The notes under the pieces are model-generated. The model saw nothing but the letters and a program-made list of their open reading frames with translations. It had not been told where the DNA came from and did not search any database. Below, piece by piece: positions 24,469 to 33,265 of a DNA stretch of 64,000 bases. Made by a program: the position numbers and the translations under genes. Origin of the DNA: Pontitalea aquivivens (GTDB lineage Bacteria > Pseudomonadota > Alphaproteobacteria > Rhodobacterales > Rhodobacteraceae); contig NZ_JBKFEY010000008.1 of assembly GCF_046507575.1 (NCBI RefSeq), forward strand, positions 56,988 to 120,987. The letters are read 5' to 3'. Within the stretch, counting starts at the first letter, position 1; each line of letters starts with the position of its first letter.

Positions 24469-25329
24469 ATGACGCTGCGCTACAGCCGCACCACGATCGC
24501 CGCCGCCGCCGCGCTTGCCATTGGCGCGGGCGCCGCATGGGCCGAACCGGTCGATGACACGCTGGTCGTGAACGAAGAAATCACCATCAAGACCCGCGCC
24601 GAGGCGCCCGCCCATCTGGAAGGCGCGCTGCCCGAGCTGTATTCGGGCTGGCACTTCCGCGAAGATGACACGCGCAAGATGCAGATGGACGATTTCGACA
24701 ATCCGAATTTCGTGTTTCTGGAACAGGGCCTGGATCAGTGGTCCGTGGCCGAAGGCACGGAAAACAAGTCCTGCGCGGATTGCCACGGTGACATCGAGGA
24801 AAGCATGAAGGGCGTGCGCGCCGTCATGCCCAAGGTGAATGCCGCCGGCGCGTTGTGGTCGATGGAAGATTACATCAACGACTGCCGCACCAACCGCATG
24901 GGCGCCGAGGCGTGGAAGTGGAACAGCCAGGACATGAAGAACATGACCCTGGCGATTTCGCTGCAATCGCGCGGGATGCCGATGAACGTGGCCATCGACG
25001 GCCCCGCGGCCGAATTCTGGGAACGCGGGAAAGAGATGTATTACACCCGCTTCGGCCAGCTGGAAATGTCCTGTGCCAATTGCCATGAGGACAACTGGGG
25101 CAACTTTATCCGCGCCGACCACCTCAGCCAGGGGCAGATCAACGGCTTCCCGCTGTATCGTCTGAAGGATGCGGGCGTGGTGTCGATCCACCAGCGTTTC
25201 GTGGGCTGCGTGCGCGACACCCGCGCCGAAACCTTCGCCGCCGGCAGCCAGGAATTCCGTGAACTGGAACTTTACGTCGCCTCGCGCGGCCAGGGTCTGG
25301 ATATCGAAGGGGCGGGCGTCCGTCACTGA
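24469..25329 (+). CDS. soxA: SoxA, diheme c-type cytochrome, L-cysteine S-thiosulfotransferase subunit
   Basis: A 286-residue secreted protein (signal MTLRYSRTTIAAAAALAIG...AWA) with two heme sites, C102-AD-C-H106 and C202-AN-C-H206, the diheme form found in Paracoccus and Rhodovulum. C139 in YINDCRTNR is the likely axial thiolate of heme 1. C247 in FVGCVRDTRAE is the active-site cysteine and heme 2 ligand, which carries a persulfide in the known structure. With SoxX it joins thiosulfate to SoxY-Cys. It is bounded by hairpins on both sides, which may set its level relative to soxYZ and soxB. Confidence 0.96.
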   Translation: MTLRYSRTTIAAAAALAIGAGAAWAEPVDDTLVVNEEITIKTRAEAPAHLEGALPELYSGWHFREDDTRKMQMDDFDNPNFVFLEQGLDQWSVAEGTENKSCADCHGDIEESMKGVRAVMPKVNAAGALWSMEDYINDCRTNRMGAEAWKWNSQDMKNMTLAISLQSRGMPMNVAIDGPAAEFWERGKEMYYTRFGQLEMSCANCHEDNWGNFIRADHLSQGQINGFPLYRLKDAGVVSIHQRFVGCVRDTRAETFAAGSQEFRELELYVASRGQGLDIEGAGVRH

Positions 25330-25337
25330 CACAACAC

Positions 25338-25366
25338 CGCGGGGCATGGCGGACCCATGCCCCGCG
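25338..25366 (+). terminator. Strong hairpin between soxA and soxB (attenuator or terminator)
   Basis: A perfect 12-bp GC-rich stem (25338-25349 with 25355-25366) and a 5-base loop, followed by TTTCGCTTTG. It starts nine bases after the soxA stop. The short T-run suggests partial termination or 3'-end protection of the upstream sox message. Confidence 0.75.
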
Positions 25367-25489
25367 TTTCGCTTTGCAACATATTCAACTTTTTCGATCT
25401 GATGGGGCGCCATCAGGCTGAATTCGTTAGGAAATTTTCGGAATGAACCGGCGCGCCCGCGGGCCGCGCTACAGCGAAGGAGAGATGGG

Positions 25490-27181
25490 ATGATTTCCCG
25501 GCGGGAATTTATTCAGGCAAGCCTTGCGGCCTCGACGATCCTGGGCGCCTCGGGGCTGTCGCGCTGGTCGCGCGCGATGGCGCAGCAGGCGCTGACGCAG
25601 GACCAGCTGCTGCAGTTCGACGATTTCGGCAATGTGACGCTGATCCACATCACCGACATCCACGCGCAGGCCAAGCCGATCTATTTCCGCGAACCCGAGA
25701 TCAACCTGGGCGTGGGCGAGGCCAAGGGCGTGCCGCCGCATGTGGTGGGCACCGATTTCCTGAAGATGTTCGACATCCAGCCCGGCACCCCCGAGGCCTA
25801 TGCCCTGACCTATGAAAATTTCACCGATCTGGCCAAGGCTTACGGCAAGATGGGCGGCATGGACCGGGTCGCTACCGTGGTCAAGGCAATCCGCGCCGCC
25901 CGCCCCGAGGCGCTGTTGCTGGACGGCGGCGATACCTGGCATGGCTCGATGACCTCGTTGATGACCAAGGGTCAGGACATGGTCAACATCATGAACGCGC
26001 TTGGCACCGATGCGATGACCTCGCACTGGGAATGGACCTTTGGTCAGGATCGGGTGAAGGAAATCGTCGAAAGCCTGCCGTTCCCCTTCCTGGGCGCCAA
26101 CATTTTTGACGCGGAATGGGACGAACCGGCGTTCGAGCCCTACAAGATCTTTGAACGCGGCGGTGTGCGCATCGCGGTGATCGGCCAGGCCTTCCCCTAT
26201 ATGCCGATCGCCAACCCCAAGTGGATGTTCCCCGACTACAGCTTTGGCATCCGCGAAGAACGCATGCAGCAGGTGGTGGATGAGGTCCGCGCCGAGGGCG
26301 CCGATCTGGTGGTCTGCCTGTCGCACAACGGCTTTGACGTGGACCGCAAGATGGTGTCGCGCGTCAGGGGGATCGACGTCATCCTGACCGGCCACACCCA
26401 TGACGCGGTGCCCGAACCCGTGCTGGTCGGCGACACGATCCTGATCGCGTCGGGGTCAAACGGCAAGTTCGTGTCGCGCGTCGATCTGGACGTGCGCGAT
26501 GGCCGGATGATGGGCTTCCGTCACAAGCTGATCCCGATCTTCTCGGATGTGATCACGCCCGATGCCGACATGGCCGCGCTGATCGATGCCGAACGCGCGC
26601 CCTTCAAGGCGGACCTGGAAGAGGTCGTGGGCCAGACCGAAAGCCTGCTGTATCGGCGCGGCAATTTCAACGGCACCTGGGACGATCTGATCTGCGAGGC
26701 GATCCTGTCGGAACGCGACGCCGAAATCGCCATGAGCCCGGGCGTGCGCTGGGGCACCACGCTGTTGCCGGGCGATGCGATCACGCGTGAAGACATCCAC
26801 AACGCCACCTCGATGACCTATGGCGCGTGCTATCGCACCGAAATGTCGGGTGAGATGATCCATACGATCATGGAAGATGTGGCCGACAACATCTTTAACG
26901 CCGACCCCTATTACCAGCAGGGCGGCGACATGGTCCGCATCGGCGGCATGGGCTATCATATCGACGTGTCCAGGCCGATCGGCCAGCGGGTCACCAACAT
27001 GACCCTGCTCAAGGATGGTTCGGCCATCGATCCGGCGCGCAACTATGTCGTGGCGGGCTGGGCCTCGGTCAATGAGGGGACCGAAGGGCCGCAGATCTGG
27101 GATGTGATTGAAAGCCATGTCCGCAAGATCGGCACCGTCAAGCTGGAACCGAACACCTCTGTCGTCGTCACCGGTGCGTGA
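25490..27181 (+). CDS. soxB: SoxB, thiosulfohydrolase
   Basis: A 563-residue binuclear metallohydrolase of the 5'-nucleotidase/calcineurin-like family. It has a twin-arginine leader (MISRREFIQASLAASTILG). Metal-binding motifs are visible in order: HITDIHAQ near residue 50, LLDGGDTWHGS near 145, LGANIFD near 203, LSHNGFD near 280 and LTGHTHDAV near 300; the C-terminal 5'-nucleotidase domain follows. It hydrolyses the terminal sulfone from SoxY-bound S-thiosulfonate, releasing sulfate, with a dimanganese centre in known members. The 160-base gap upstream contains a hairpin and an AT-rich stretch that may be a second promoter. Confidence 0.97.
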   Translation: MISRREFIQASLAASTILGASGLSRWSRAMAQQALTQDQLLQFDDFGNVTLIHITDIHAQAKPIYFREPEINLGVGEAKGVPPHVVGTDFLKMFDIQPGTPEAYALTYENFTDLAKAYGKMGGMDRVATVVKAIRAARPEALLLDGGDTWHGSMTSLMTKGQDMVNIMNALGTDAMTSHWEWTFGQDRVKEIVESLPFPFLGANIFDAEWDEPAFEPYKIFERGGVRIAVIGQAFPYMPIANPKWMFPDYSFGIREERMQQVVDEVRAEGADLVVCLSHNGFDVDRKMVSRVRGIDVILTGHTHDAVPEPVLVGDTILIASGSNGKFVSRVDLDVRDGRMMGFRHKLIPIFSDVITPDADMAALIDAERAPFKADLEEVVGQTESLLYRRGNFNGTWDDLICEAILSERDAEIAMSPGVRWGTTLLPGDAITREDIHNATSMTYGACYRTEMSGEMIHTIMEDVADNIFNADPYYQQGGDMVRIGGMGYHIDVSRPIGQRVTNMTLLKDGSAIDPARNYVVAGWASVNEGTEGPQIWDVIESHVRKIGTVKLEPNTSVVVTGA

Positions 27182-27230
27182 CGGCGGTCAGGGAATGCCC
27201 CCGCAAGGGACGGAAATGAAGGAGATGAGG

Positions 27231-28514
27231 ATGGACGAGAAGGAAAGCTCGAACGCCCCGGCGCTGGCCATGGGTCGGCGCGGGTTCCTGCGTGCCGGCG
27301 CTGCCGCGGGCGCGCTGGTGGCGGGGGCGGGCGCGGCCCGGGCCGAAGGGCCCGACCCGCTGATCACCGAGGTGCAGCCCTGGGCCTCTGGCTTGGGCGA
27401 TGGCGTGGATGTGGTGAAATACGGCCTGCCGGTCAAATACGAAGATGACGTGGTGCGCCGCACCGTGTCCTGGCTGACGGCGGACCCGATCAGCTCGATC
27501 AACTTCACGCCGATCCATGCGCTGGATGGCACGATCACCCCGCAGGGCTGCGCGTTCGAACGCCACCATTCGGGCGCGATCGAGCTGCGCAAGGAAGATT
27601 ACCGGCTGATGATCAACGGCCTGGTCGATCAGCCGCTGGTCTTCACCTACGAAGACCTGGAACGCTTCCCGCGCGAAACCCGTACCTATTTCTGCGAATG
27701 CGCGGCCAATTCCGGCATGGAATGGGCGGGCGCCCAGCTGAACGGGTCGCAGTTCACCCACGGCATGATCCACAACATGGAATATACCGGGGTCAGCCTG
27801 CGCACATTGCTGGCCGAGGCGGGTGTGAAGGCGGAAGGCAAGTGGGTCTATGTCGAGGGCGCGGATGCGTCGTCGAACGGCCGCTCGATCCCGCTGGAAA
27901 AGGCGCTGGATGATTGCCTGGTGGCCTTCAAGGCCAATGGCGAGGCGTTGCGCAAGGAACATGGCTATCCCGTCCGCCTGGTCGTTCCGGGCTGGGAAGG
28001 CAACATGTGGGTCAAGTGGCTGCGCCGGATCGAGGTCACGGAAAACGCGGTGGAAAGCCGCGAGGAAACCTCGAAATACACCGACACGCTGGAAAATGGC
28101 ACCGCGCGCAAATGGACCTGGGTGATGGATGCCAAATCCGTCATCACCGCGCCTTCGCCGCAGATGCCGATCAAGCATGGGCCGGGGCCGCTGGTGATCA
28201 CGGGTCTGGCCTGGTCGGGCCGCGGTGCGATCCGCCGGGTCGATGTGTCGCTGGATGGCGGCAAGACCTGGCAACAGGCGCGCCTGGCCGCGCCGGGGCA
28301 ATCCATGGCGCTGACGCGGTTCTATTTCGACCACGTCTGGGACGGGTCGGAAATGCTGCTGCAATCGCGCGCCATTGACGAAACGGGCTATGTCCAGCCC
28401 ACCAAGACCCAGCTGCGCGAGGTGCGCGGCCTGAATTCGGTCTATCACAACAACGGCATCCAGACCTGGTGGGTCAAGGCGAACGGGGAGGCGGAGAATG
28501 TCGAAGTTTCGTAA
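27231..28514 (+). CDS. soxC: SoxC, molybdenum subunit of sulfane dehydrogenase
   Basis: A 427-residue protein of the sulfite oxidase family: an oxidoreductase molybdopterin domain (residues about 100-300) followed by the Mo-co dimerisation domain. The leader is twin-arginine (GRRGFLRAGAAAGALVAGAG). The conserved cysteines C155 and C157 lie in TYFCECAANSGMEW; one is the likely molybdenum ligand. SoxCD performs a six-electron oxidation of the sulfane sulfur on SoxY. The start at 27231 has AAGGAGATGAGG upstream; ATG 27216 is in frame too. It overlaps soxD by 17 bases. Its cofactor depends on moaC/moeA-type genes such as those at 48965-50619. Confidence 0.95.
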   Translation: MDEKESSNAPALAMGRRGFLRAGAAAGALVAGAGAARAEGPDPLITEVQPWASGLGDGVDVVKYGLPVKYEDDVVRRTVSWLTADPISSINFTPIHALDGTITPQGCAFERHHSGAIELRKEDYRLMINGLVDQPLVFTYEDLERFPRETRTYFCECAANSGMEWAGAQLNGSQFTHGMIHNMEYTGVSLRTLLAEAGVKAEGKWVYVEGADASSNGRSIPLEKALDDCLVAFKANGEALRKEHGYPVRLVVPGWEGNMWVKWLRRIEVTENAVESREETSKYTDTLENGTARKWTWVMDAKSVITAPSPQMPIKHGPGPLVITGLAWSGRGAIRRVDVSLDGGKTWQQARLAAPGQSMALTRFYFDHVWDGSEMLLQSRAIDETGYVQPTKTQLREVRGLNSVYHNNGIQTWWVKANGEAENVEVS

Positions 28515-29577
28515 TCTGGTGATCGGAACGGCGCTTCTGACCACGCTGGCCGCCCCCGCCTTTGCCGGGAAACTCGGCCTTGGCCGCGCGGCCCTGCCCG
28601 AGGAAATCGCGGCCTGGGATCTGGATGTCTCGCCCGACGGGACCGGGCTGCCGGAAGGATCAGGCTCGGTTCTGGACGGGGAAGAGGTGTTTTCCGAATA
28701 TTGCGCGGTCTGCCACGGCGAATTCGCCGAGGGCGTGGACAACTGGCCGAAACTTGCGGGCGGCCAGGGCACGCTGGACCATGACGATCCGCTGAAGACG
28801 ATCGGGTCCTACTGGCCGCATCTGTCGACCGCCTGGGACTATGTGAACCGCTCGATGCCCTTCGGCAACGCGCAATCGCTGGAACCCGATCAGGTCTATG
28901 CGATCGTGGCCTATCTTCTGTATTCCAACGATCTGGTCGATGACGATTTCGTCCTGACCAGGGACAACTTCACCGAGGTTGTGTTGCCCAATGCGGACGG
29001 CTTCATCCTTGATGACCGGGCCGAGACGGAATACCCGATCTTCTCGCAGGAACCTTGCATGGAAAACTGCAAGGAAACGGTCGAGATCACCATGCACGCG
29101 GCCAATCTGGATGTGACGCCGGGCGATCCCGACGATGACGCCCCGGCCGAAGCGGCGGAACCGGCGGCCGAGCCCGCCGCGACCGAAACCCCGGCAGAGG
29201 AAACCGCCGAAGCCGCACCCGCCGAAGAAGCCGCACCCGCGGTGGCCGCGGCCGATCCGGCGCTGATCGAGGCGGGGGAAAAGGTGTTCAAGAAATGTGC
29301 CGCCTGCCACAAGGTCGGCGACGGCGCCAAGAACGCCACCGGCCCGGTGCTGAACGGCATCGTCGGGCGCGCGGCCGCAACGGTCGAGGGCTACAAATAC
29401 TCGCCGGCGATGGTGGCTGCGGGCGAGGGCGGTCTGGTCTGGACGCCGGAAAACATCGCCGCCTACATGCAGGACCCCAAGGGTTTTGTTCCCAAGAACA
29501 AGATGTCCTTCGCGGGCCTGAAAAAGCAGGACGAAATCGATGCGCTGATCGCCTATATGGCGACGTTCACCGAGTAA
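28498..29577 (+). CDS. soxD: SoxD, diheme cytochrome c subunit of sulfane dehydrogenase
   Basis: A 359-residue secreted cytochrome (signal MSKFRNLVIGTALLTTLAAPAFA) with two separate heme domains: C69-AV-C-H73 and C267-AA-C-H271. Between them lies an acidic Ala/Glu/Pro-rich linker (roughly residues 215-258) that is expected to be flexible. It takes electrons from the molybdenum site of SoxC. It is the C-terminally extended diheme form known from Paracoccus. It starts inside soxC, so the subunits are translationally coupled. Confidence 0.95.
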   Translation: MSKFRNLVIGTALLTTLAAPAFAGKLGLGRAALPEEIAAWDLDVSPDGTGLPEGSGSVLDGEEVFSEYCAVCHGEFAEGVDNWPKLAGGQGTLDHDDPLKTIGSYWPHLSTAWDYVNRSMPFGNAQSLEPDQVYAIVAYLLYSNDLVDDDFVLTRDNFTEVVLPNADGFILDDRAETEYPIFSQEPCMENCKETVEITMHAANLDVTPGDPDDDAPAEAAEPAAEPAATETPAEETAEAAPAEEAAPAVAAADPALIEAGEKVFKKCAACHKVGDGAKNATGPVLNGIVGRAAATVEGYKYSPAMVAAGEGGLVWTPENIAAYMQDPKGFVPKNKMSFAGLKKQDEIDALIAYMATFTE

Positions 29578-29580
29578 GCC

Positions 29581-30318
29581 TTGGGCTGGCGGGTCTACCT
29601 CCTGCTCGCCGGCCTGATCTTCGCGCCCGCGCTCCCCGCGGGCGCGGACCCGTTTGTGCCGCCTGACGCGCGGGCGGAAACCTATGGCGATGCCGACCGG
29701 GGCGCGGGCTTCTGGACGCAGTGCAAGGGCTGCCATGAAATCGGCGCGGGCGCGCGCGTCCGCATCGGCCCGCCGCTGAGCGGCCTGTTCGGCCGCCGGG
29801 CCGGGGCGGTGGCGGGCTTTGCCTATTCCAAAAGCATGGCGCGCATGGGCGCGGACGGGCTGACCTGGAATTGGGGCACGCTGGATGCCTATGTCGAAAA
29901 TCCCAAGGCCCTGGTGTCGGGGACGCGCATGGCCTATCGTGGGCTGAAGAACCCGCAGGATCGTGCCGATCTGATCGCCTTTCTGCGCAGCCATTCCGAC
30001 CGTCCCCAGGACATTCCCGAAGCCGCCCCCACCGCGCGCCGGCTGGAACTGGATCTGCCGGCTGATGTGCTGGCGCTGCAGGGTGATCCGGCCTGGGGCG
30101 AATACCTGGCCGCCGAATGCCAGACCTGTCACCGCCGTGACGGGTCCGATCAGGGCATTCCCGCGATCACGCAATGGCCGGTTGAGGATTTCGTCATCGC
30201 GATGCATGCTTACAAGCGCAAGCTGCGTCCGCATCCGGTGATGCAGATGATGGCGGGGCGCCTGTCGGATGATGAGATCGCCGCACTGGCCGCCTATTTC
30301 GCGACGTTGGAGGAGTGA
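29581..30318 (+). CDS. soxE: SoxE, diheme cytochrome c
   Basis: A 245-residue periplasmic cytochrome with heme sites C48-KG-C-H52 and C180-QT-C-H184. The start is TTG at 29581, three bases after the soxD stop, with no convincing ribosome binding site. It is supported by the signal peptide that follows directly (GWRVYLLLAGLIFAPALPAGA). In Paracoccus, SoxE pairs with SoxF and is dispensable for thiosulfate oxidation. The first domain resembles the mitochondrial cytochrome c2 type (GPPLSGLFGRRAGAVAGFAYS); the second is a shorter class. Translation probably depends on ribosomes finishing soxD. Confidence 0.9.
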   Translation: MGWRVYLLLAGLIFAPALPAGADPFVPPDARAETYGDADRGAGFWTQCKGCHEIGAGARVRIGPPLSGLFGRRAGAVAGFAYSKSMARMGADGLTWNWGTLDAYVENPKALVSGTRMAYRGLKNPQDRADLIAFLRSHSDRPQDIPEAAPTARRLELDLPADVLALQGDPAWGEYLAAECQTCHRRDGSDQGIPAITQWPVEDFVIAMHAYKRKLRPHPVMQMMAGRLSDDEIAALAAYFATLEE

Positions 30319-30344
30319 CGCCGCATTTCAGGGGAGGAAAACCG

Positions 30345-31607
30345 ATGCAGATGAAGCGACGCGACTTTTTGGGCAGCGCGGCTGCCGGAACGGTGATCCT
30401 GGCCGCGCCCATGGCGCGCGCGCAGGGCAGGCCGCGGGTGGTGGTGATCGGCGGCGGGGCCGGGGGGGCGACCTGCGCGCGCTATCTGGCCAAGGATAGC
30501 CAGGGCGCGCTGGATGTGGTGCTGATCGAACCGTCCGAAGTCTATCACACCTGTTTCTTTTCAAACCTTTATCTGGGCGGCTTTCGTGATTTCGACAGCC
30601 TGGCCCATCGCTATGACCGGCTGGCCGCGGATTACGGCATCACGTTGGTGCGCGATCGGGCGGTTGCGGTGGACCGGGCCGCCCGCACGGTCACGACCGG
30701 GGGGGGCGAGACGCTGGCCTATGACCGGCTGGTGATCGCGCCGGGGATCGACTTCAGGGAAGGCGCCTTGCCGGGATGGAGCCTGGCCGATGCCGAGGTC
30801 ATGCCCCATGCCTACAAGGGCGGCGCGCAGGTGCAATTGCTGCGCGCCCAGATCGAGGCGATGCCCGAAGGCGGCACCTTTGCGATGATCGCCCCGCCCA
30901 ACCCCTATCGCTGCCCGCCCGGGCCTTATGAACGGATCTCGATGGTGGCGCATCTGTTAACCCAGGTGAACCCGACCGCCAAGATCCTGGTCTTTGATCC
31001 GAAAGAGAATTTCTCGAAACAGGGGCTGTTCGAAGAGGGGTGGGAAACGCATTACCCCGGCATGATCACCCGCATCGGCCCCGACATGGGCGGTACCGCG
31101 CTGGAGGTGCGGCCCGCGACGATGGAAGTGGTGGCCGATGGCGTGGTGGAAAAGGTCGATGTCTGCAATGTCATCCCGCCGCAGATGGCCGGCGCGATCG
31201 CACAGATCGCCGGCGTGACCGAAGGCGACTGGGCCCCGGTGCGTCCGGCGGACATGCGCGCGCGCCTGGATGAGGCGGTCTTTGTGCTGGGCGATGCCAG
31301 CGCCCAGGGTGACATGCCGAAATCGGCCTTTTCCGCCAACAGCCAGGCAAAGGTCGCCGCGATGGTGATCCGGGCGGAACTGACCGGATCGCGTGCCTTT
31401 CCGGCGAAATATTCCAACACCTGCTGGTCGCTGATCGCGCCCGAGGATGGTGTGAAGGTCGGCGCCAGCTATGAGCCGACCGCGGAAAAGATCGCCAGCG
31501 TGGAAAGCTTCATCAGCCAGACCGGCGAGGATGCGGCGCTGCGCCGGACCACCTATGAGGAAAGCCTGGGCTGGTACGCCGGTATCACCGCCGACATTTT
31601 TGGCTGA
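30345..31607 (+). CDS. soxF: SoxF, flavoprotein of flavocytochrome c sulfide dehydrogenase type
   Basis: A 420-residue FAD-dependent pyridine nucleotide-disulfide oxidoreductase-like protein. A twin-arginine leader (MKRRDFLGSAAAGTVILAAP) is followed by the FAD dinucleotide fold (VVVIGGGAGGATCARYL near residue 31). The FCSD substrate and C-terminal flavin-binding regions include EVYHTCFFSN and SNTCWSLIAPEDGVKVGASY, whose cysteines form the redox disulfide in the family. In Paracoccus, SoxF has sulfide dehydrogenase activity and speeds thiosulfate oxidation. ATG 30345 follows GGGGAGG. It is the last sox gene here; soxG and soxH do not follow. Confidence 0.93.
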   Translation: MQMKRRDFLGSAAAGTVILAAPMARAQGRPRVVVIGGGAGGATCARYLAKDSQGALDVVLIEPSEVYHTCFFSNLYLGGFRDFDSLAHRYDRLAADYGITLVRDRAVAVDRAARTVTTGGGETLAYDRLVIAPGIDFREGALPGWSLADAEVMPHAYKGGAQVQLLRAQIEAMPEGGTFAMIAPPNPYRCPPGPYERISMVAHLLTQVNPTAKILVFDPKENFSKQGLFEEGWETHYPGMITRIGPDMGGTALEVRPATMEVVADGVVEKVDVCNVIPPQMAGAIAQIAGVTEGDWAPVRPADMRARLDEAVFVLGDASAQGDMPKSAFSANSQAKVAAMVIRAELTGSRAFPAKYSNTCWSLIAPEDGVKVGASYEPTAEKIASVESFISQTGEDAALRRTTYEESLGWYAGITADIFG

Positions 31608-31615
31608 GATCGGGG

Positions 31616-31688
31616 CGGGGGGCTGTCTGCCCCCCGGGCGCCCCCTTGCGGGGCCGCCGCCCCCCGAGGATATTTGGGCAAAGCCGAA
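31616..31688 (+). repeat. Dispersed intergenic repeat, long form (copy 4)
   Basis: Starts nine bases after the soxF stop: GGGGGGCTGTCTGCCCCC, a GC-rich spacer, then CCCCCGAGGATATTTGGGCA and AAGCCGAA. The ends match copy 1 at 706-789 almost exactly. The GC-rich part can fold and may act as the 3' end of the sox transcript. Confidence 0.8.
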
Positions 31689-31713
31689 GGGCAGGGGTTT
31701 TCCAGGCGGAGGG

Positions 31714-32958
31714 ATGCGGTTGCAAGACGAATTGGAGGCGCGGGCGCGGGCGCTGTTTGCCGCGGGCGTGGCGGCGGCTGACCCGGCGCGGGCGGTGGAT
31801 GCGGCGATGGCGGCGGTTCTGGCTGACGGACCGGCGCCGGGCGGGCGCTGGCATGTGCTGGCGCTTGGCAAGGCCGCGGGTGCCATGGCGCGCGCGGCGC
31901 TGCGGCATTTGCCTGATGGGGTGGCCGCGCTGGTGGTGACCAACCCCGAGAATGCCGGACCGGTGCCGGGGGCAGAGGTGCTGGCGGGCGGTCATCCGGT
32001 GCCCGATGCGGGCAGCGCGGCGGCGGGGCAGGCGATCCTTGCGCGACTGGCGGCGGCGGGTCCGGCGGACCGGGTTCTGGCGTTGGTGTCCGGCGGGGGA
32101 TCGGCGCTGGCGGTGGCGCCTGTGGCGGGGCTGAGCCTGGCCGACAAGGCCGAGGTCAGCCGCCTGCTGTTGCTGTCGGGGGCCGATATCACCCAGATGA
32201 ATCTGGTGCGCCAGCATCTGTCCCGGCTGAAGGGGGGCGGCTGGCTGCGGGCCTGTGCCGCGCCCATCAGCGCGCTGATCCTGTCGGATGTGCCGGGGGA
32301 TGATCTGCGGGTGATTGCCTCGGGGCCGACGGTGGCGCCGATCGGCAGCCGGGCTGCGGCGGCGGATCTGTGCCGCGCCTTTGGTATCTGGGATCGTCTG
32401 CCCGCTGCGGCACGCGCCCATCTTGCCGCCCCCGAGCCGGCGGTGGCCGCGCCGGTCGCGGCGCGCAATCGTCTGGTCGGGGCCAATGCGATTTCGCTGG
32501 CGGCGATGGTTGCGGCGGGGGCCGCAGCCGGGCCCTTTGCGCTGGAGGGGGATGTTGGCGCGCTGGCGCCGCGTCTGGTGGCGCTGTTGGGTGAGATGAG
32601 GCCGGGTCAGGCGCTGGTCTTTGGCGGCGAGACGGTGGTGCGTGTGACCGGCGATGGTCTGGGCGGGCGCAATCAGGAACTGGCGCTGCGGGTGGCGCTG
32701 GCGGCCGAGGCGGCGGGGGTCGCGGGGGGCTGGCTGTTCCTGTCGGGTGGGACCGACGGGCGCGACGGCCCGACCGGGGCGGCGGGCGGCATCGTCGGGC
32801 CGGGGTCGCTGGCGGCGATGCGGCAGGCCGGCATCGATCCGCAGGCCGCGTTGGCGCGCAACGATTCGAACCCCGCGCTGGCGGCGGGGGGCGCGTTGCT
32901 GGTGACGGGGGCTACCGGCACGAATGTTGCCGATCTGGCGGTGCTGATCCGGGGGTGA
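31714..32958 (+). CDS. Glycerate 2-kinase, GckA/TtuD (MOFRL) family
   Basis: A 414-residue protein of the glycerate kinase type II family (DUF4147 plus MOFRL domains). Visible motifs are LALGKAAGAMARAA near residue 48, LALVSGGGSALAVAP near 126, LVRQHLSRLKGGG near 165 and the C-terminal MOFRL segment with FLSGGTDGRDGPTGAAGG near 345. It phosphorylates D-glycerate to 2-phosphoglycerate, linking glyoxylate or serine-pathway carbon to glycolysis. Older annotation called the family hydroxypyruvate reductase (TtuD), an alternative name to treat with caution. ATG 31714 has GGCGGAGGG directly upstream. It shows no functional link to the sox genes. Confidence 0.88.
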   Translation: MRLQDELEARARALFAAGVAAADPARAVDAAMAAVLADGPAPGGRWHVLALGKAAGAMARAALRHLPDGVAALVVTNPENAGPVPGAEVLAGGHPVPDAGSAAAGQAILARLAAAGPADRVLALVSGGGSALAVAPVAGLSLADKAEVSRLLLLSGADITQMNLVRQHLSRLKGGGWLRACAAPISALILSDVPGDDLRVIASGPTVAPIGSRAAAADLCRAFGIWDRLPAAARAHLAAPEPAVAAPVAARNRLVGANAISLAAMVAAGAAAGPFALEGDVGALAPRLVALLGEMRPGQALVFGGETVVRVTGDGLGGRNQELALRVALAAEAAGVAGGWLFLSGGTDGRDGPTGAAGGIVGPGSLAAMRQAGIDPQAALARNDSNPALAAGGALLVTGATGTNVADLAVLIRG

Positions 32959-32969
32959 GGCCGCGGCGG

Positions 32970-33104
32970 TTATGGCGCGGGGGTGCGGGCTTGGCGCAGG
33001 GCGCGCTGTGCCGGGCGGCGCGCGGCGCGGGCCTCAAGCGCCAGCGCGGCGGCCAGCACGGCAAGCGCAAGCATGTCGAAGGACATCAGCGATATCAGAG
33101 TCAT
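32970..33104 (-). CDS. Small single-span membrane protein, candidate
   Basis: A 44-residue frame starting MTLISLMSFDMLALAVLAAA and ending in a basic tail (ARRPAQRALRQARTPAP). It has one predicted membrane helix and a positive-inside C-terminal segment. GGGGGA sits six bases before the ATG. It is the only supported gene in the 307-base interval between the glycerate kinase and corA; the rest of the interval (33105-33265) shows nothing else clear. I do not recognise the protein. A chance frame in GC-rich DNA is possible, but the start context and composition favour a real small protein. Confidence 0.45.
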   Translation of the reverse strand: MTLISLMSFDMLALAVLAAALALEARAARRPAQRALRQARTPAP

Positions 33105-33265
33105 AGCGATCCCCCAGGTGCATCTGTGTTTTGTCTTGCAGGGCATTGGGGCGGGAATATGTCGGCATCCGGGTTTTGTTGGGCGCCGGTCGCGGGCGGC
33201 CCGCTTGACGGGGGCGGGACGGACATGGCCTAAGGGGCAGAACCTGTCCCTGCAGGGGGAATACG

